Below are positions 45,217-55,837 of a stretch of DNA of 64,000 nt, one piece after another (position 1 is the stretch's first letter; the number at the start of each line of letters is the position of its first letter). This DNA is from Haemophilus sputorum CCUG 13788 (GTDB lineage Bacteria > Pseudomonadota > Gammaproteobacteria > Enterobacterales > Pasteurellaceae), in NCBI RefSeq assembly GCF_000238795.1, contig NZ_AFNK01000007.1, positions 62,001 to 126,000 of the forward strand, in the 5' to 3' direction. The translations under genes and the position numbers were made by a program. The notes under the pieces are model-generated. The model searched no databases and was not told the DNA's origin. It was given only the letters and a program-made list of their open reading frames with translations.

Positions 45217-46167
45217 TTAGGCATCAAACATAGCCGAGATAGATTCTTCATTACTAATGCGGCGAATCGCTTCAGCTAACATGCTTGATAATGTTAAAGC
45301 ACGGACTTTGTTTAATGCTTTAATTTCATCTGATAATGGAATGGTATCTGTGACAACCACTTCATCTAAAGCTGGATTTGCGAGATTCTTCGCAGCAGTA
45401 CCTGAAAGTACAGCATGTGTTGCATAAGCAACAACTTTTGTTGCTCCGCGTTCTTTTAACGCTTCCGCTGCTTTAACTAAAGTACCGCCAGTATCAATCA
45501 TGTCATCAACAAGGATACAATCACGGCCAGAAACATCACCAATAATATGCATAACTTGAGAAACATTTGCTTTTGGACGGCGTTTATCAATGATTGCCAT
45601 ATCTGCATCATTTAATAATTTTGCAATTGCACGCGCACGAACCACACCACCAATATCTGGAGATACAACCATCGGATTATTTAGTGCATTTTGTTTTTGA
45701 ATATCTTCAATCAATACTGGTGAACCAAATACGTTATCTACTGGCACATCAAAGAAGCCTTGAATCTGCTCTGCATGTAAATCACAAGTTAACACACGAT
45801 CGACCCCTACGCTAGAAAGGAAGTCCGCAACCACTTTTGCGGTAATTGGCACACGTGCAGAACGTACACGGCGGTCTTGACGAGCATAACCAAAATATGG
45901 AATAACTGCAGTAATACGACCAGCTGATGCACGACGCAATGCATCTACCATTACGACCAACTCCATTAAGTTATCATTCGTTGGTGCACAAGTGGATTGA
46001 ATAATGAATACATCTGCACCACGTACATTTTCATTGATTTGAACTTGAATTTCACCATCGCTAAAACGACCGACTGTAGCATCACCAAGAGAAGTATAAA
46101 GATGTTTAGCAATACGTTTGGCAAGCTCTGGCGTTGCATTACCTGCAAACAGTTTAATATCTGGCAT
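45217..46167 (-). CDS. prs: Ribose-phosphate pyrophosphokinase
   Basis: Makes PRPP from ribose-5-phosphate and ATP for nucleotide, His and Trp synthesis. 316 aa (E. coli 315). [20 protein letters not shown] start, [17 protein letters not shown], the Mg/ATP loop [10 protein letters not shown] (about 95-104), and the PRPP motif [14 protein letters not shown] (about 217-230). Last gene of lolB-ispE-prs, 20 bp after ispE. Confidence 0.98.
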   Translation of the reverse strand: MPDIKLFAGNATPELAKRIAKHLYTSLGDATVGRFSDGEIQVQINENVRGADVFIIQSTCAPTNDNLMELVVMVDALRRASAGRITAVIPYFGYARQDRRVRSARVPITAKVVADFLSSVGVDRVLTCDLHAEQIQGFFDVPVDNVFGSPVLIEDIQKQNALNNPMVVSPDIGGVVRARAIAKLLNDADMAIIDKRRPKANVSQVMHIIGDVSGRDCILVDDMIDTGGTLVKAAEALKERGATKVVAYATHAVLSGTAAKNLANPALDEVVVTDTIPLSDEIKALNKVRALTLSSMLAEAIRRISNEESISAMFDA

Positions 46168-46187
46168 GGAAAAGATCCTTTGTTGGA

Positions 46188-47030
46188 TTAAGGGATTAAA
46201 TGAAGATGTTGATGCAATGGCGAAATGTTTTGCCCTTTCGCCACAAAACCAAACACATCTGCTGGTTTTTGAGCAAAGACTTTTCTCGCCTCTGCTTCAG
46301 AATCAAATTCTGCAAAAATACAGGCACCTGTACCTGTTAACCTAAACTCTGCGTATTTTAACAACTTTAAGATAAGTTCATCAACCTTTGAATAATGTTC
46401 TCGGACAACTTTTTCGCAATCGTTTTCCCATTTGGCAGTCAATAATGTTTTAACATCACGTTTAGGGGTATTTCTTGGTAAATTCGGATCATTGAAGATC
46501 TCTGCAGTTGATATCGAAACATCTGGCTTTAAAACCACGTACCAAGGCGTTTTCAGCTCACAAGAGGTTAATTCTTCGCCAACACCTTCCGCAAAAGCTG
46601 CAAAACCTCGTACAAAGATTGGTACATCCGCCCCTAATGACAAGCCTAATTCCGCTAATTCTGGCAGTGATAGCCCTGTTTTCCAATAATGATTAAGCCC
46701 AACTAGCACCGTTGCCGCATTTGAAGAGCCCCCACCAACACCACCACCCATCGGCAATTTTTTATGAACAGCAAGACGTGCCCCTTTTAAACAAGCGGTC
46801 TTTTTCTGTAAAAGTTTTGCAGCACGGTAAATGAGGTTTTGTTCAGTAGGAACCCCTTCGATTTCATTCTCTAAAATAATCTCAGGGTTCTCAGTGACTT
46901 CAATCTCAATCTCATCTCCGAAATCTAGAAATTGAAAAAGGGTCTGCAAATCGTGATAGCCGTTTTCACGTTTGCCTACCACATAAAGAAAAAGATTTAA
47001 TTTAGCCGGACTAGGTAATGTATATTTCAT
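46188..47030 (-). CDS. ispE: 4-diphosphocytidyl-2-C-methyl-D-erythritol kinase
   Basis: GHMP kinase of the non-mevalonate isoprenoid pathway. 280 aa from [29 protein letters not shown] loop [20 protein letters not shown] (about 88-107), catalytic Asp in GADVPIF. The ATG overlaps the lolB stop (TAATG). The lolB-ispE-prs order is that of enterics and H. influenzae. Confidence 0.96.
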   Translation of the reverse strand: MKYTLPSPAKLNLFLYVVGKRENGYHDLQTLFQFLDFGDEIEIEVTENPEIILENEIEGVPTEQNLIYRAAKLLQKKTACLKGARLAVHKKLPMGGGVGGGSSNAATVLVGLNHYWKTGLSLPELAELGLSLGADVPIFVRGFAAFAEGVGEELTSCELKTPWYVVLKPDVSISTAEIFNDPNLPRNTPKRDVKTLLTAKWENDCEKVVREHYSKVDELILKLLKYAEFRLTGTGACIFAEFDSEAEARKVFAQKPADVFGFVAKGQNISPLHQHLHLIP

Positions 47031-47662
47031 TAAAATACCCAATTATCAATACGAATTTTCAGGGTTTGTGTGCCATTTTCTAATACAATGAGTTTCGGCA
47101 GATTAGGAACACGATCTTCATAATATTCAACATAGTTAACTGTCCAATTTACATTATTCAATCGATAACTAAACTGGGAAAGTTGACGTTTTTCATTCAC
47201 AATATATTGACCTTCTTTTTCTGGTTGACCTTTCAACCAGTATGCGAGCTGATCAATAGGGAACGATACGCCAATAATTTCTTGCATTAATGCATCAATA
47301 TCACGATCCGAACGTGAATTTCCTTCACTATCAGATACTGTTAATCCTTTCGCATTACGATGAAGTTTTAATGATTTACTAGATAAATTGGAAGATAATT
47401 CTAAGCCAAAATTAGCAGGTGAATTATATTGCCAATTAAAATGGGAAGAGAATCTCTCTTCTGGTGAAATATATCCAAATTGGCCATCTGTTTTATAATG
47501 TTGAATTTGGCTAAGTTTAGCTAAATGAGCTTGCCATTGTTGATCATTATGTGGGATATGAATGACTGGTTTTTGTGCTTGGGTCGGCGCATCTAATACT
47601 GATTTACACCCACTTAAAGAAAGTAGCACTGCTAAACCCATTGCTTTAGTTATTTTTTTCAT
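47030..47662 (-). CDS. lolB: Outer-membrane lipoprotein LolB
   Basis: Receives lipoproteins from LolA and inserts them into the outer membrane. 210 aa from [19 protein letters not shown], lipobox LSGC at Cys19, AAGGATTTCT before the ATG. Mature part shows the LolB pattern: [40 protein letters not shown] and NWTVNYVEY. First gene of lolB-ispE-prs. Confidence 0.95.
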   Translation of the reverse strand: MKKITKAMGLAVLLSLSGCKSVLDAPTQAQKPVIHIPHNDQQWQAHLAKLSQIQHYKTDGQFGYISPEERFSSHFNWQYNSPANFGLELSSNLSSKSLKLHRNAKGLTVSDSEGNSRSDRDIDALMQEIIGVSFPIDQLAYWLKGQPEKEGQYIVNEKRQLSQFSYRLNNVNWTVNYVEYYEDRVPNLPKLIVLENGTQTLKIRIDNWVF

Positions 47663-47798
47663 AGAAATCCTTACGATTATCACTTAATTAATCAACAATA
47701 TACCTGAAATTAGCTTTTTTTTCTATGCTCATCACAAAGCTTGTTTTGTTGAGTAGGGATTTCTATAATAAGAATTCATTTCACTACTGGAAAATAAA

Positions 47799-48419
47799 AT
47801 GTTATCTGCATTAAAAAAAATTATTAATAAACTATGTCGTCCATCTATCAATAAAAGATTGCAGCAACGATTAAAAAATCATGAAATGTCTGTTATTTCA
47901 AGTAACTGTAATGGGGCATTGATCTTACATGATTTAAACCAAGCATTTCGCTCTCCTTTTGTAAATCTTTATCTCGAACCTTCCGATTTCATTCGATATC
48001 TGAAAAACATGCAGGAATATAATGCCCAAACACTGACATTCATTCCATCTGATAAATCTTATCCCGTTGGAAAGTTAGGGGATATTACCTTACATTTCAT
48101 GCACTATCATTCAGAAGAAGAGGCAAAAACCAAATGGGAATCACGGCTTAAACGAATTAATTTAAATAATCTATTTATTATAATGACCGATAGAGATGGG
48201 GCGACTTACCAAGATCTAAAAGAATTTAATGAACTCCCATTTAAAAACAAGATTGTTTTTACGCATAAGCCTTATCCAGAATTCTCTTCTAGTTTTTATA
48301 TAAAAGGTTTTGAAAATTCATCACAAGTTGGCGACTTGTTTGATTTTTCTGGATGGAATGGACAAAAATATTATGACCAATTCGATTATGTAAATTGGTT
48401 TAATCAAGAAAATACATAA
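47799..48419 (+). CDS. DUF1919-family protein
   Basis: 206 aa soluble protein resembling the DUF1919 family, often annotated as exopolysaccharide biosynthesis protein but without known activity. Recognised by SSNCNGALILHDLNQAFRSPFVNLYL, the KWESRLKRIN block and IIMTDRDGATY. GGAAAATAAA precedes the ATG. It lies on the opposite strand from lolB in a two-gene insertion before tRNA-Leu. No glycan genes flank it, so a surface-polysaccharide role is only suggested by family habit. Confidence 0.78.
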   Translation: MLSALKKIINKLCRPSINKRLQQRLKNHEMSVISSNCNGALILHDLNQAFRSPFVNLYLEPSDFIRYLKNMQEYNAQTLTFIPSDKSYPVGKLGDITLHFMHYHSEEEAKTKWESRLKRINLNNLFIIMTDRDGATYQDLKEFNELPFKNKIVFTHKPYPEFSSSFYIKGFENSSQVGDLFDFSGWNGQKYYDQFDYVNWFNQENT

Positions 48420-48426
48420 CCAAAAA

Positions 48427-48450
48427 CCTAGTTTTTAATAACTAGGCTTT
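48427..48450. terminator. Terminator after the DUF1919 gene
   Basis: Stem CCTAGTT/AACTAGG, loop of about six bases, then CTTTTAT. Its stem sequence recurs in the tRNA-Leu terminator at 49405-49428. Confidence 0.75.
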
Positions 48451-48485
48451 TATTTGATATACTGATTGAGTAATTTCTAAATCGA

Positions 48486-49274
48486 CTATTTTTCACTTAC
48501 TTGCAAAAATTCACGTAAAGGACTGAGCTCTTGGCTTATTTTATCTATTTCCGCTTTAGGAGCTTTTGAAATTGCCTTTTCTATACATTTTATTTCTATC
48601 TTATCTTTACAGAGAGAAAATTCATTTGTTGCTTTAGAAAAAACACTTGATGTAAAGCTTAGCTTTCTCATCACTTGAGAAGCCTCACTTACGTTACCCG
48701 CCTTTAATTTTTCCAATTCATCTACATATGATTTAACAACCGCATCCACAGCCTCATTCTTATCAAAGAAGCTACACTCAGTTAACATAGGAGAACCATT
48801 AATTTCTCCAGAGCCAGTGCAAAATACTTCTATTTTTTCTCCCTTGTTAACTTCTACTAGTTTTTCATACTCTGTTTTTTTAAATCTTGCTTGAACAGAC
48901 TGAAAACTAAATTTATCTTTTGGAAGGAAAATGAGGAATGCATCATCGTTAATTCCATTATCAATTGTTTTTATCGTGCCCGAAACAAGAAAAGATTTTC
49001 CTTTATAATACTTATCTCCTCTGAGCTCATTTTCACTATATGTTTTTAAAATAGTTTCTGCCTCTATCGGTTTTAGTGCATTAAGCTTTTCATTTTCCTT
49101 ATATTCCTCATTAAAAGGCGTTTCCTCACCATTCAGGAATTTTTGTATATCTTCCTTTAACATAACTTTGATAACTTCAAGTTCCTTATCTGTCGGTTTA
49201 AACGCTTCTTCTTCCGCATACACTAACCCAGAAAAAGAAGAGAGTATTAGTGATGATAATAGTAGTTTCTTCAT
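48486..49274 (-). CDS. Secreted protein with an OB-fold-like (tRNA_anti-like) domain
   Basis: 262 aa with signal peptide MKKLLLSSLILSSFSGLVYA. The centre (about 80-170) matches the tRNA_anti-like OB fold: YSENELRGDKYYKGKSFLVSGTI, VQARFKKTEYEKL, VNKGEKIEVFCTGSGEI, LTECSF. These domains are common in small exported or membrane proteins of unknown role. The rest is charged and helical, with a possible disulfide in SLCKDKIEIKCIEK. Very AT- and Lys-rich compared with neighbours, which suggests later acquisition. AGGAGTTAAAAA precedes the ATG. Confidence 0.78.
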   Translation of the reverse strand: MKKLLLSSLILSSFSGLVYAEEEAFKPTDKELEVIKVMLKEDIQKFLNGEETPFNEEYKENEKLNALKPIEAETILKTYSENELRGDKYYKGKSFLVSGTIKTIDNGINDDAFLIFLPKDKFSFQSVQARFKKTEYEKLVEVNKGEKIEVFCTGSGEINGSPMLTECSFFDKNEAVDAVVKSYVDELEKLKAGNVSEASQVMRKLSFTSSVFSKATNEFSLCKDKIEIKCIEKAISKAPKAEIDKISQELSPLREFLQVSEK

Positions 49275-49404
49275 TTTTTAACTCCTGTTGCATCTAAGTT
49301 AAGCGATTTTACTATAAACAAATTTTATTTAGATATAGATCGCAAGAAAAAATTAGATAAGAAATATAATGATATGATTCAAAGAGAATTTTAAGATAAT
49401 AAAA

Positions 49405-49428
49405 AAGCCTAGTTATTAAACTAGGCTT
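49405..49428 (-). terminator. secG-tRNA-Leu terminator
   Basis: Perfect 10-bp stem AAGCCTAGTT/AACTAGGCTT with loop TAAT, then a T-run on the minus strand, nine bp after the tRNA gene. Confidence 0.88.
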
Positions 49429-49436
49429 ATAATAAT

Positions 49437-49522
49437 TGGTGCTCTGAGCGAGACTCGAACTCGCACATCCTATGGACACTACCCCCTCAAGATAGCGTGT
49501 CTACCAATTCCACCATCAGAGC
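49437..49522 (-). tRNA. leuU: tRNA-Leu (anticodon GAG)
   Basis: 86 nt including an encoded CCA. Acceptor arms GCTCTGA and TCAGAGC pair fully; the anticodon loop is CTTGAGG with anticodon GAG, reading CUC/CUU. A long variable arm (GTCCATAGGATG region) and the T-loop GTTCGAGTC mark it as class II tRNA-Leu. It lies 6 bp after secG, the same secG-leuU arrangement as E. coli. Confidence 0.96.
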
Positions 49523-49528
49523 ATTTAA

Positions 49529-49861
49529 TTATTGAGGAATATCACTATTTAGTTGTGAATTCACTTTAGCGGGTTGTTCAATTGTTTGTTGAACATTGCT
49601 TAAATCTTCAAATTGGCTAGACGGTCTCGTTTGATGTGTATTTAAATTACCAATCAATAAACTGATACCAAAGAAAATTGTTGCAAAAACTGCGGTCATT
49701 CTAGACAAAAAATTAGCAGATCCTGCAGAACCAAAGACGGTTCCTGATGCACCAGCACCAAATGAAGCACCAACGTCTGCACCTTTTCCTTGTTGCATTA
49801 GGACTAATCCTACTAAAATAACTGCAACAAAAAGATAAACAAGAGTTAAAATATTTAGCAT
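49529..49861 (-). CDS. secG: Protein translocase subunit SecG
   Basis: 110 aa, as in E. coli. Two membrane segments (about 3-22 and 52-72) flank the conserved loop [25 protein letters not shown]. It supports SecYE in export. Directly upstream of tRNA-Leu(GAG). Confidence 0.96.
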   Translation of the reverse strand: MLNILTLVYLFVAVILVGLVLMQQGKGADVGASFGAGASGTVFGSAGSANFLSRMTAVFATIFFGISLLIGNLNTHQTRPSSQFEDLSNVQQTIEQPAKVNSQLNSDIPQ

Positions 49862-49976
49862 TAAATCATCCGATATTTTTTAGATTTAAAAATTAAAATC
49901 AATTTGCTATAGGCGAGATAATATCGCGTTCTCTAGCCACTTGCAAGTGCTTTTTATACACTAATCTTCTCTTTGA

Positions 49977-51890
49977 TTATTTTTCAGCTTGCGCCATATT
50001 TTTATTAGCCTTAGCATAACCTTTTCTAGCTGGTTGAGACATTGACCCAAGACTTCTCAATTTTTCTCTATCAACATACAATAATGTTGGTAATTGCGAT
50101 GTCAATTCAGACATAAATTGCTGGTAACTAGCCTGTTTTTTGCTAATATCCGTTAATTGCATCTCCCAATGAGCCGTCATGTCTGGCAGTGTTGCTTGTG
50201 TAGGTAGCGCATGAATTAATATCCGTCCAACCTCTGTACTTTGAATGTAACGTCCTTTTTTTATTAAGAAACCGCGCTTGAAAAGTAACTCAATAATACT
50301 TGCTCGCGTCGCCTCTGTACCTAATCCATCGGTTTCACGCAGCACTTTTTTTAGCTGCTTATCTTGTACAAAACGCGCAATTCCAGTCATTGCTGAAAGT
50401 AAAGTGGCATCAGTAAAATAACGCGGAGGTTGCGTTTTTTTACTTTCCATTTCACCTTTCTCACAAAAAAGCTCATCGCCTTTTTTGACTTCTGGTAATA
50501 AAGGTTCAGCTTCTTCATAAGCGTCCTCTTTCCCTAATAATGACTTCCAGCCTGCTACAATCAGATTTCTAGCCTGGGCAATAAAACTTCCACCTGCAAT
50601 TTGTAAGCTAATTTTTGCTTTTCGATATTCAGCATCCACACAAAATTGCATTAAATACTGGCGAGCAATAAGTCGATAAACTCGTTTTTCGTTCTCTGTT
50701 AAATGAACATTTCCTTGTCTAGATGTAGGAATAATGGCATGGTGTGCTTCCACTTTTTTATCATTCCAACAACGATTACGCAAATTAGGGTCAACTACTG
50801 CTGGTGGCGTATTATATTCTTCTAAATGATGCCCTATAGCTGAAATTACCTTGAATCTATCTGCATAATGTTCTTGAGGTAAATAACGATTATCAGAGCG
50901 TGGGTAAGTAATCAATTTATGGGTTTCATATAATTTTTGGCAAATATCAAGCACTGCTTGTGCTGAGAGGCCAAATAAGCGTGCTGCATCAATTTGTAAT
51001 GCAGAAAGTGAGTATGGCAACGGAGCACCTTCATTTTCCATCTTATTTTGATAATCTACCACGCTAGCCGGTTGAGCAGTTATCCGTTTAACTACATTCT
51101 CAGCTAAACCTTGCGAAATTACCCTCCCTTCATCATCTTGATAATCTTCACAAGCTGGACTAGGTTGCCATTTTGCTTTAAAGCGAATATCTGTTTTAGG
51201 ATCATGAATATGTGCAAACACTTCAAAATAATCTTTAGGCACAAAATTTTCAATTTCTAGATCGCGCCTAACAATCAATCCTAAAACGGGAGTTTGTACT
51301 CGTCCAACTGAGAGCACACCTTTATAGCCAGCCCATTGTCCTTGAATGGTATATGCCCGGCTCATATTGATACCATATAGCCAATCGGCACGCGCGCGTG
51401 CTAAAGCAGAAGTTGCAAGCGGTACAAAATCCTTATTATTTTGCAAACGTTCTATAGACCGTTTAACCGCATTCGGATTAAGATCACTGACTAAACAGCG
51501 CTGAATTTGTTGGCGTTTTTCTGATGATACATTTAGATAGCTAAAGAGCTCATCCACTAAAAGCTGCCCTTCTCTATCTGGGTCACCCGCATTAACCAGC
51601 ACATCTGCTTTTTTTACTAATTTTTCAACCGCTTGTAACTGTTTATACGTTTCTTTTTTAGGTACTAACTTCCATTGTTCAGGCACAATTGGCAAGGTTT
51701 CCATTCGCCATTTTTTAAAACGCTCATCATAAGCTTCTGGTGGTGCTTGCTCAAGTAAATGCCCGATACACCAAGTAACCACATCATTCTCACCACACTG
51801 AATATAGCCATCTCCACGGGTATGCGGCTTAGGTAACACATCGGCAATTGCTCGGGCAAGACTTGGTTTTTCAGCTATAAATAATCGCAT
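49977..51890 (-). CDS. topB: DNA topoisomerase III
   Basis: Type IA topoisomerase, 637 aa (E. coli 653). Toprim domain starts [20 protein letters not shown] and carries [14 protein letters not shown] (about 101-114); the nucleophilic Tyr lies in [12 protein letters not shown] (about 325). The decatenation-loop region and the C-terminal [15 protein letters not shown] block fit TopB. ATG lacks a strong site. Stands between mepA and secG. Confidence 0.96.
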   Translation of the reverse strand: MRLFIAEKPSLARAIADVLPKPHTRGDGYIQCGENDVVTWCIGHLLEQAPPEAYDERFKKWRMETLPIVPEQWKLVPKKETYKQLQAVEKLVKKADVLVNAGDPDREGQLLVDELFSYLNVSSEKRQQIQRCLVSDLNPNAVKRSIERLQNNKDFVPLATSALARARADWLYGINMSRAYTIQGQWAGYKGVLSVGRVQTPVLGLIVRRDLEIENFVPKDYFEVFAHIHDPKTDIRFKAKWQPSPACEDYQDDEGRVISQGLAENVVKRITAQPASVVDYQNKMENEGAPLPYSLSALQIDAARLFGLSAQAVLDICQKLYETHKLITYPRSDNRYLPQEHYADRFKVISAIGHHLEEYNTPPAVVDPNLRNRCWNDKKVEAHHAIIPTSRQGNVHLTENEKRVYRLIARQYLMQFCVDAEYRKAKISLQIAGGSFIAQARNLIVAGWKSLLGKEDAYEEAEPLLPEVKKGDELFCEKGEMESKKTQPPRYFTDATLLSAMTGIARFVQDKQLKKVLRETDGLGTEATRASIIELLFKRGFLIKKGRYIQSTEVGRILIHALPTQATLPDMTAHWEMQLTDISKKQASYQQFMSELTSQLPTLLYVDREKLRSLGSMSQPARKGYAKANKNMAQAEK

Positions 51891-51918
51891 AAAAATAATT
51901 AGAATTTTAGAAAGAAGG

Positions 51919-51948
51919 AAAAGGAGAATGTTTTTTCATTCTCCTTTT
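51919..51948 (-). terminator. mepA terminator
   Basis: Perfect 12-bp stem AAAAGGAGAATG/CATTCTCCTTTT with a 6-base loop, 14 bp after mepA. Confidence 0.85.
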
Positions 51949-51961
51949 TATTAGTTACTGG

Positions 51962-52792
51962 CTAGTTTAAACCTTGTTGAGATAACAGCATTTGACATTG
52001 CACTGGGGCAACCGGTATTGATTTTACTTTTGGCTTGCTAGATCCTTCAGGTGCAGGCTCAAACCAAGAGTAAAGTTCTGCACCACAACCATCGCCTGCA
52101 GGTAATGCAGCCTGATTTTCACAATTTGGTGCATCGGCAGGACAACTTAAGCGAACGTGAATATGTGAATCGTGTCCATACCAAGGGCGAATCTTTTGTA
52201 GCCAAGCTCTATCTGCACCCGCAGTATTACAAAGTTTCACTTTAATCGCTGGATTCACAAAAATACGGTTTACTCGAGGATCTTGCGCAGCTAATTTAAT
52301 TAGAGTGGTCTGGTTCGGTGTCCAAACACGTTCATCTACCACTTGTGCATCATGATTAACCATTAGGGTGGCTAATCCTGCTGGATTTTTGGCAGTTTCA
52401 TCGTCCATTGGGCCAAACCGTAACCAAATATCTGCATCTAAGCCTGTTTGATGGCTCGCATGACCAGAAGAAAAACGTCCACCAGCAGGCATTCCCATAT
52501 CTCCAATTAAGATAGGTGGTAACCCAGCTGCTTTTGATTTCTGCCCAAGCTGTTTTAAATAATTTAATAATTGCGGGTGTCCATAATAACGATTTCTTGA
52601 TGAACGAATGACTTGGTATCCCTCACCTTTTAAAGCTAATGGTTGGGCACCAATAATACAACCGTTGCTATAGCCGCCTATTGATTGAGGTTTACCGTTA
52701 ATTGGTGCTTGAATTTTCTCCCAAATACTCGCTTGTGAAGAAAATGAAAGTGCCGCTAACCCAAGCAGCACCACAGATTTTAATTTTTTCAT
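51962..52792 (-). CDS. mepA: Penicillin-insensitive murein endopeptidase MepA
   Basis: Periplasmic LAS-type zinc peptidase cleaving D-Ala-meso-DAP cross-links. 276 aa from MKKLKSVVLLGLAALSFSSQA, with GGAAAGTT before the ATG. Zinc-ligand motifs FSSGHASHQTGLDADIWL and GHDSHIHVRLSCP are present, plus the paired cysteines CNTAG, CPADAPNCENQ and GDGCG that give the disulfides of the family. Single gene. Confidence 0.95.
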   Translation of the reverse strand: MKKLKSVVLLGLAALSFSSQASIWEKIQAPINGKPQSIGGYSNGCIIGAQPLALKGEGYQVIRSSRNRYYGHPQLLNYLKQLGQKSKAAGLPPILIGDMGMPAGGRFSSGHASHQTGLDADIWLRFGPMDDETAKNPAGLATLMVNHDAQVVDERVWTPNQTTLIKLAAQDPRVNRIFVNPAIKVKLCNTAGADRAWLQKIRPWYGHDSHIHVRLSCPADAPNCENQAALPAGDGCGAELYSWFEPAPEGSSKPKVKSIPVAPVQCQMLLSQQGLN

Positions 52793-52900
52793 AACTTTCC
52801 AAACATAAATAAAAAAGGACAATCTCATGACTATTTTGGCAAATTCCCTATAAAATAGCTACTGATTGTCCAATTTATTACAATTCTTACAGAAGTGAGA

Positions 52901-53212
52901 TTAACCACCAGCAAGTTTTACTTTAAAGCCTTTTTGCGTAAGGATTTGTTGCAATAATTCACGATTATCACCTTGAATTTCAATTGTGCCATCTTTAACT
53001 GAACCACCCACACCGCTACGTTTTTTCAATTCTGCAGCTAACAATTTTAATTCAGTATCAGATAAATCTAATCCTGTAATTACGCAAACGCCTTTGCCTT
53101 TTCGACCGCTTGTTTGACGTTGAATACGAACAATACCATCGCCTTTCGGTCTTTCTTCTTTAGGTTTATTCGGCGTAATTCTTCCTGTTTCTGTGGAATA
53201 AACTAAAGTCAT
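52901..53212 (-). CDS. yciH: YciH, SUI1/eIF1-like translation factor
   Basis: 103 aa with the SUI1 fold: GDGIVRIQRQTSGRKGKGVCVITGL, LKKRSGVGGSVKDGTIEIQGD. Related to eukaryotic initiation factor eIF1; in E. coli it affects start-codon fidelity and stress translation. 3 bp after pyrF, as in E. coli. Confidence 0.94.
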   Translation of the reverse strand: MTLVYSTETGRITPNKPKEERPKGDGIVRIQRQTSGRKGKGVCVITGLDLSDTELKLLAAELKKRSGVGGSVKDGTIEIQGDNRELLQQILTQKGFKVKLAGG

Positions 53213-53215
53213 CCA

Positions 53216-53911
53216 TTATGCCTCAATAGATGCGTTAATCGCTTTTAAGGCAGCAAGCGGGTCTTCAGCTTGTGTAATTGGACGACCAATTACCAAATAA
53301 TCTGAACCCGTTTCGATAGCCAAACGCGGTGTCATTACGCGACGTTGATCGCCGAAATCAGAACCTGCTGGACGAATTCCTGGGGTAACTAGTTTAAAAT
53401 CTTTTCCACAGTGAGTACGAAGTACTTCCACTTCTTTCGGTGAACATACTACACCATCACAACCTGCACGCTGAGCAAGATGTGCTAATCGAATTACTTG
53501 CTCCATAGGTGAAGCGTTAATTCCAATTTGTAACAAGTCTAAATCTTCCATACTTGTTAAAACCGTTACCGCAATTAATAATGGGGCATCTTTTCCATAA
53601 GGCTCAAGAATTTTTCTCGCTTGTTCCATCATGGCTAAACCGCCAGAGGCATGAAGATCAACCATCCATACGCCTAAATCAGCTGCTGAACGAACTGCTC
53701 TTGCTACCGTATTTGGAATATCATGATATTTTAAATCTAAAAACACATCAAATTTTCGATTTTGGAGCTGTTTAACAAAGTTAATGCCTAATGAGGTAAA
53801 CATTTCTTTACCTACTTTTAAACGACAAAGTGAAGGATCAACCTGATCTACAAAATTCAGTGCCTCGCGCTCTGTTTCATAATCTAGTGCCACAATAACT
53901 TTACTATTCAT
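53216..53911 (-). CDS. pyrF: Orotidine-5'-phosphate decarboxylase
   Basis: Converts OMP to UMP. 231 aa TIM barrel with the catalytic [15 protein letters not shown] (about 55-69), VVCSPKEV and the C-terminal phosphate motif TPGIRP...[10 protein letters not shown]. Lies between lapB and yciH; the lapA-lapB-pyrF-yciH run is conserved in gammaproteobacteria. Confidence 0.97.
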   Translation of the reverse strand: MNSKVIVALDYETEREALNFVDQVDPSLCRLKVGKEMFTSLGINFVKQLQNRKFDVFLDLKYHDIPNTVARAVRSAADLGVWMVDLHASGGLAMMEQARKILEPYGKDAPLLIAVTVLTSMEDLDLLQIGINASPMEQVIRLAHLAQRAGCDGVVCSPKEVEVLRTHCGKDFKLVTPGIRPAGSDFGDQRRVMTPRLAIETGSDYLVIGRPITQAEDPLAALKAINASIEA

Positions 53912-53926
53912 ACTGAACCCCTTTTA

Positions 53927-55120
53927 TTAGATTGTTGTGTCTATGCTTGAAACTGGTTTAATGGTTTCCCAGTGTCTACAAGATGGACAATGCCAATTTA
54001 GTCGATAACTTTGATAACCGCAATTTAAACAACGATAATGAAAACCCTTTTTAATATGCTCACCAACCATTTTATGTAGCAAGCTTAAACTTTCTTTACC
54101 GTTACCTTCTTCTGCGTCACCCATTTGATACCGTATAAATCGGTGGAATGTTAACATATTAGGATATTGACTTACCTGCTGATAGAGTTTAGCTTGTGCT
54201 GCTTTTGTCCCGTCACGCTCTTCAATAAATTCTGTTAATGCAATATCAATATTGCTGTTATGTTTAATTTGGTTTGCTCGAATCAAGAAAAGCTCATAAT
54301 TTACCGGATCATTAAAAGCCACATAGCATTCACGAATTTTTCCTAGGACTTCGCTAATATAGTCACTATCTTGATTTAGTATGTTTTCATAATAGTCTAA
54401 TGCAGTCCGATACTGTTCTTTTTGTAAGTGATAATCGCCTAATAAAATAGAAGCTCGACTGCAGGCTGGCAAATAAGATAATGCTTTTTTCAAAGAATCA
54501 ACAAATGCAAATTCATTATCAATTTTGACCGCTTGTGCGTATTCACAATAATAATGAGCTAGCGGTGTTTTATCTGCATCTGGCTGAATTCTTAACAATT
54601 TTTCTGAAACATTGATTGCCTTTTGCCACTCTTTAGTTTTTTGATAAATACGACTTAATTGAGTTAACGAATTAACGGCAAAATCAGGCTCATCTAGCAA
54701 TAAAATATAATAATTCTCTGCACGATCATAAAAACCTGCGGCCATAAAATCATTCGCTAACTGCTGCTTTGCAAGTAGTTTTTGTTCAAATGAATAATCT
54801 GGGCTTGCATCTAAGCCTTGATGAAGTCTCAATGCCTTATCAACCTCACCTCGAGAACGAAATAAATTCCCCAACGTTAGTTCAGCTTCAAATTGCGAGT
54901 CGTTTGCGATTTGGTTTTCTGTCTCTTGCTTTTGTAACATAGAAAGAAAAACATCAACAGCTTTTTCTTGTTGATTTGATAAAAGGAAGTTAAGTCCCGT
55001 GACGTAATCACGGGAAAATTTATTTTGAAGGGTTTCTTGATCCTTTTTAACACTACGTTGCCCCATATACCAACCATATAATGCGGCAATGGGTAATAAA
55101 AGGAACAATAATTCAAGCAT
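53927..55120 (-). CDS. lapB: LapB, LPS assembly/LpxC-degradation adaptor
   Basis: 397 aa. One N-terminal membrane segment (MLELLFLLLPIAALYGWYMG), about nine TPR helical pairs (about 35-340), and a C-terminal rubredoxin-like zinc site CLNCGYQ...CPSCR (about 360-380). LapB guides LpxC to FtsH and sets LPS amount; ftsH is also in this window but unlinked. The ATG overlaps the lapA stop by one base pair step (TAATG). Confidence 0.95.
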   Translation of the reverse strand: MLELLFLLLPIAALYGWYMGQRSVKKDQETLQNKFSRDYVTGLNFLLSNQQEKAVDVFLSMLQKQETENQIANDSQFEAELTLGNLFRSRGEVDKALRLHQGLDASPDYSFEQKLLAKQQLANDFMAAGFYDRAENYYILLLDEPDFAVNSLTQLSRIYQKTKEWQKAINVSEKLLRIQPDADKTPLAHYYCEYAQAVKIDNEFAFVDSLKKALSYLPACSRASILLGDYHLQKEQYRTALDYYENILNQDSDYISEVLGKIRECYVAFNDPVNYELFLIRANQIKHNSNIDIALTEFIEERDGTKAAQAKLYQQVSQYPNMLTFHRFIRYQMGDAEEGNGKESLSLLHKMVGEHIKKGFHYRCLNCGYQSYRLNWHCPSCRHWETIKPVSSIDTTI

Positions 55121-55407
55121 TATTCAGCCTTTGGCGAGGTAAGTTCAGAAATTTGTTGTGCTTGTCTTTTTACTCGGCGATTTAAAGCCATATTCTGTAA
55201 TTTTAATCGTAAGTAAAAAATACCAGTAATTAGCCATCCTAAAATCAAACCAAATCCAAATAAAATAGCTACAAGGGTAGATAAGCGCAATTCACTTTGT
55301 GCAATCGCATAGTTAAAAGTAATCATTTGATCATTATTAGCACCTATTGTAATACCAACAATTGCTAGCGTAATAATCACTAATGCAGCCAAAATATATT
55401 TAATCAT
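55120..55407 (-). CDS. lapA: LapA, LapB partner membrane protein
   Basis: 95 aa from MIKYILAALVIITLAIVGITIGANN, with AGGAGAGC before the ATG. Two membrane helices and a basic coiled tail (LKLQNMALNRRVKRQAQQISEL), the DUF1049/YciS layout. Coupled to lapB by TAATG overlap. Confidence 0.93.
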   Translation of the reverse strand: MIKYILAALVIITLAIVGITIGANNDQMITFNYAIAQSELRLSTLVAILFGFGLILGWLITGIFYLRLKLQNMALNRRVKRQAQQISELTSPKAE

Positions 55408-55426
55408 AATTGCTCTCCTATTGCAC

Positions 55427-55711
55427 TTATTCTTCAGTGTCAACCAAAGACTTCAACGCTTTACCTGCTTTAAAATAAGGCACTGACTTTGCTGCCAATT
55501 CAACATTTTCGCCCGTTCTAGGATTTCTCCCTAAACGAGGGGCTCTAAAATGTAAAGAAAAACTACCAAATCCACGAATCTCTACACGAGAGCCTTGTTC
55601 CAAAGAATGTGTAATCTGTTCAAGAATTTCTTTAATACCTTCATCAACTAATTTAGTTGAAAGATTAGGCTGGGCTCTAACGAGTTCATCAATCAATTCC
55701 GATTTTGTCAT
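55427..55711 (-). CDS. ihfB: Integration host factor beta subunit
   Basis: 94 aa HU-family DNA-bending protein, equal to E. coli IhfB. Start [18 protein letters not shown] with AGAAGGGG before the ATG; DNA-binding arm [29 protein letters not shown]. It follows rpsA after about 125 bp and precedes lapA. Confidence 0.97.
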   Translation of the reverse strand: MTKSELIDELVRAQPNLSTKLVDEGIKEILEQITHSLEQGSRVEIRGFGSFSLHFRAPRLGRNPRTGENVELAAKSVPYFKAGKALKSLVDTEE

Positions 55712-55790
55712 GATACCCCTTCTGCGCAAGATTAATTATATTTGAGAATTCTATACTGTAAAAAACTAAAATATAACTAATCAAAGATAT

Positions 55791-55819
55791 AAGCGGATGT
55801 GTTTTCACACACCCGCTTT
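55791..55819 (-). terminator. Hairpin between rpsA and ihfB
   Basis: AAGCGG-A-TGTG/CACA-C-CCGCTT stem with one mismatch and a TTTTCA loop, without a clear T-run. Probably a partial terminator or processing hairpin. Confidence 0.55.
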
Positions 55820-55837
55820 CTAATTAGAAATCTCTAA

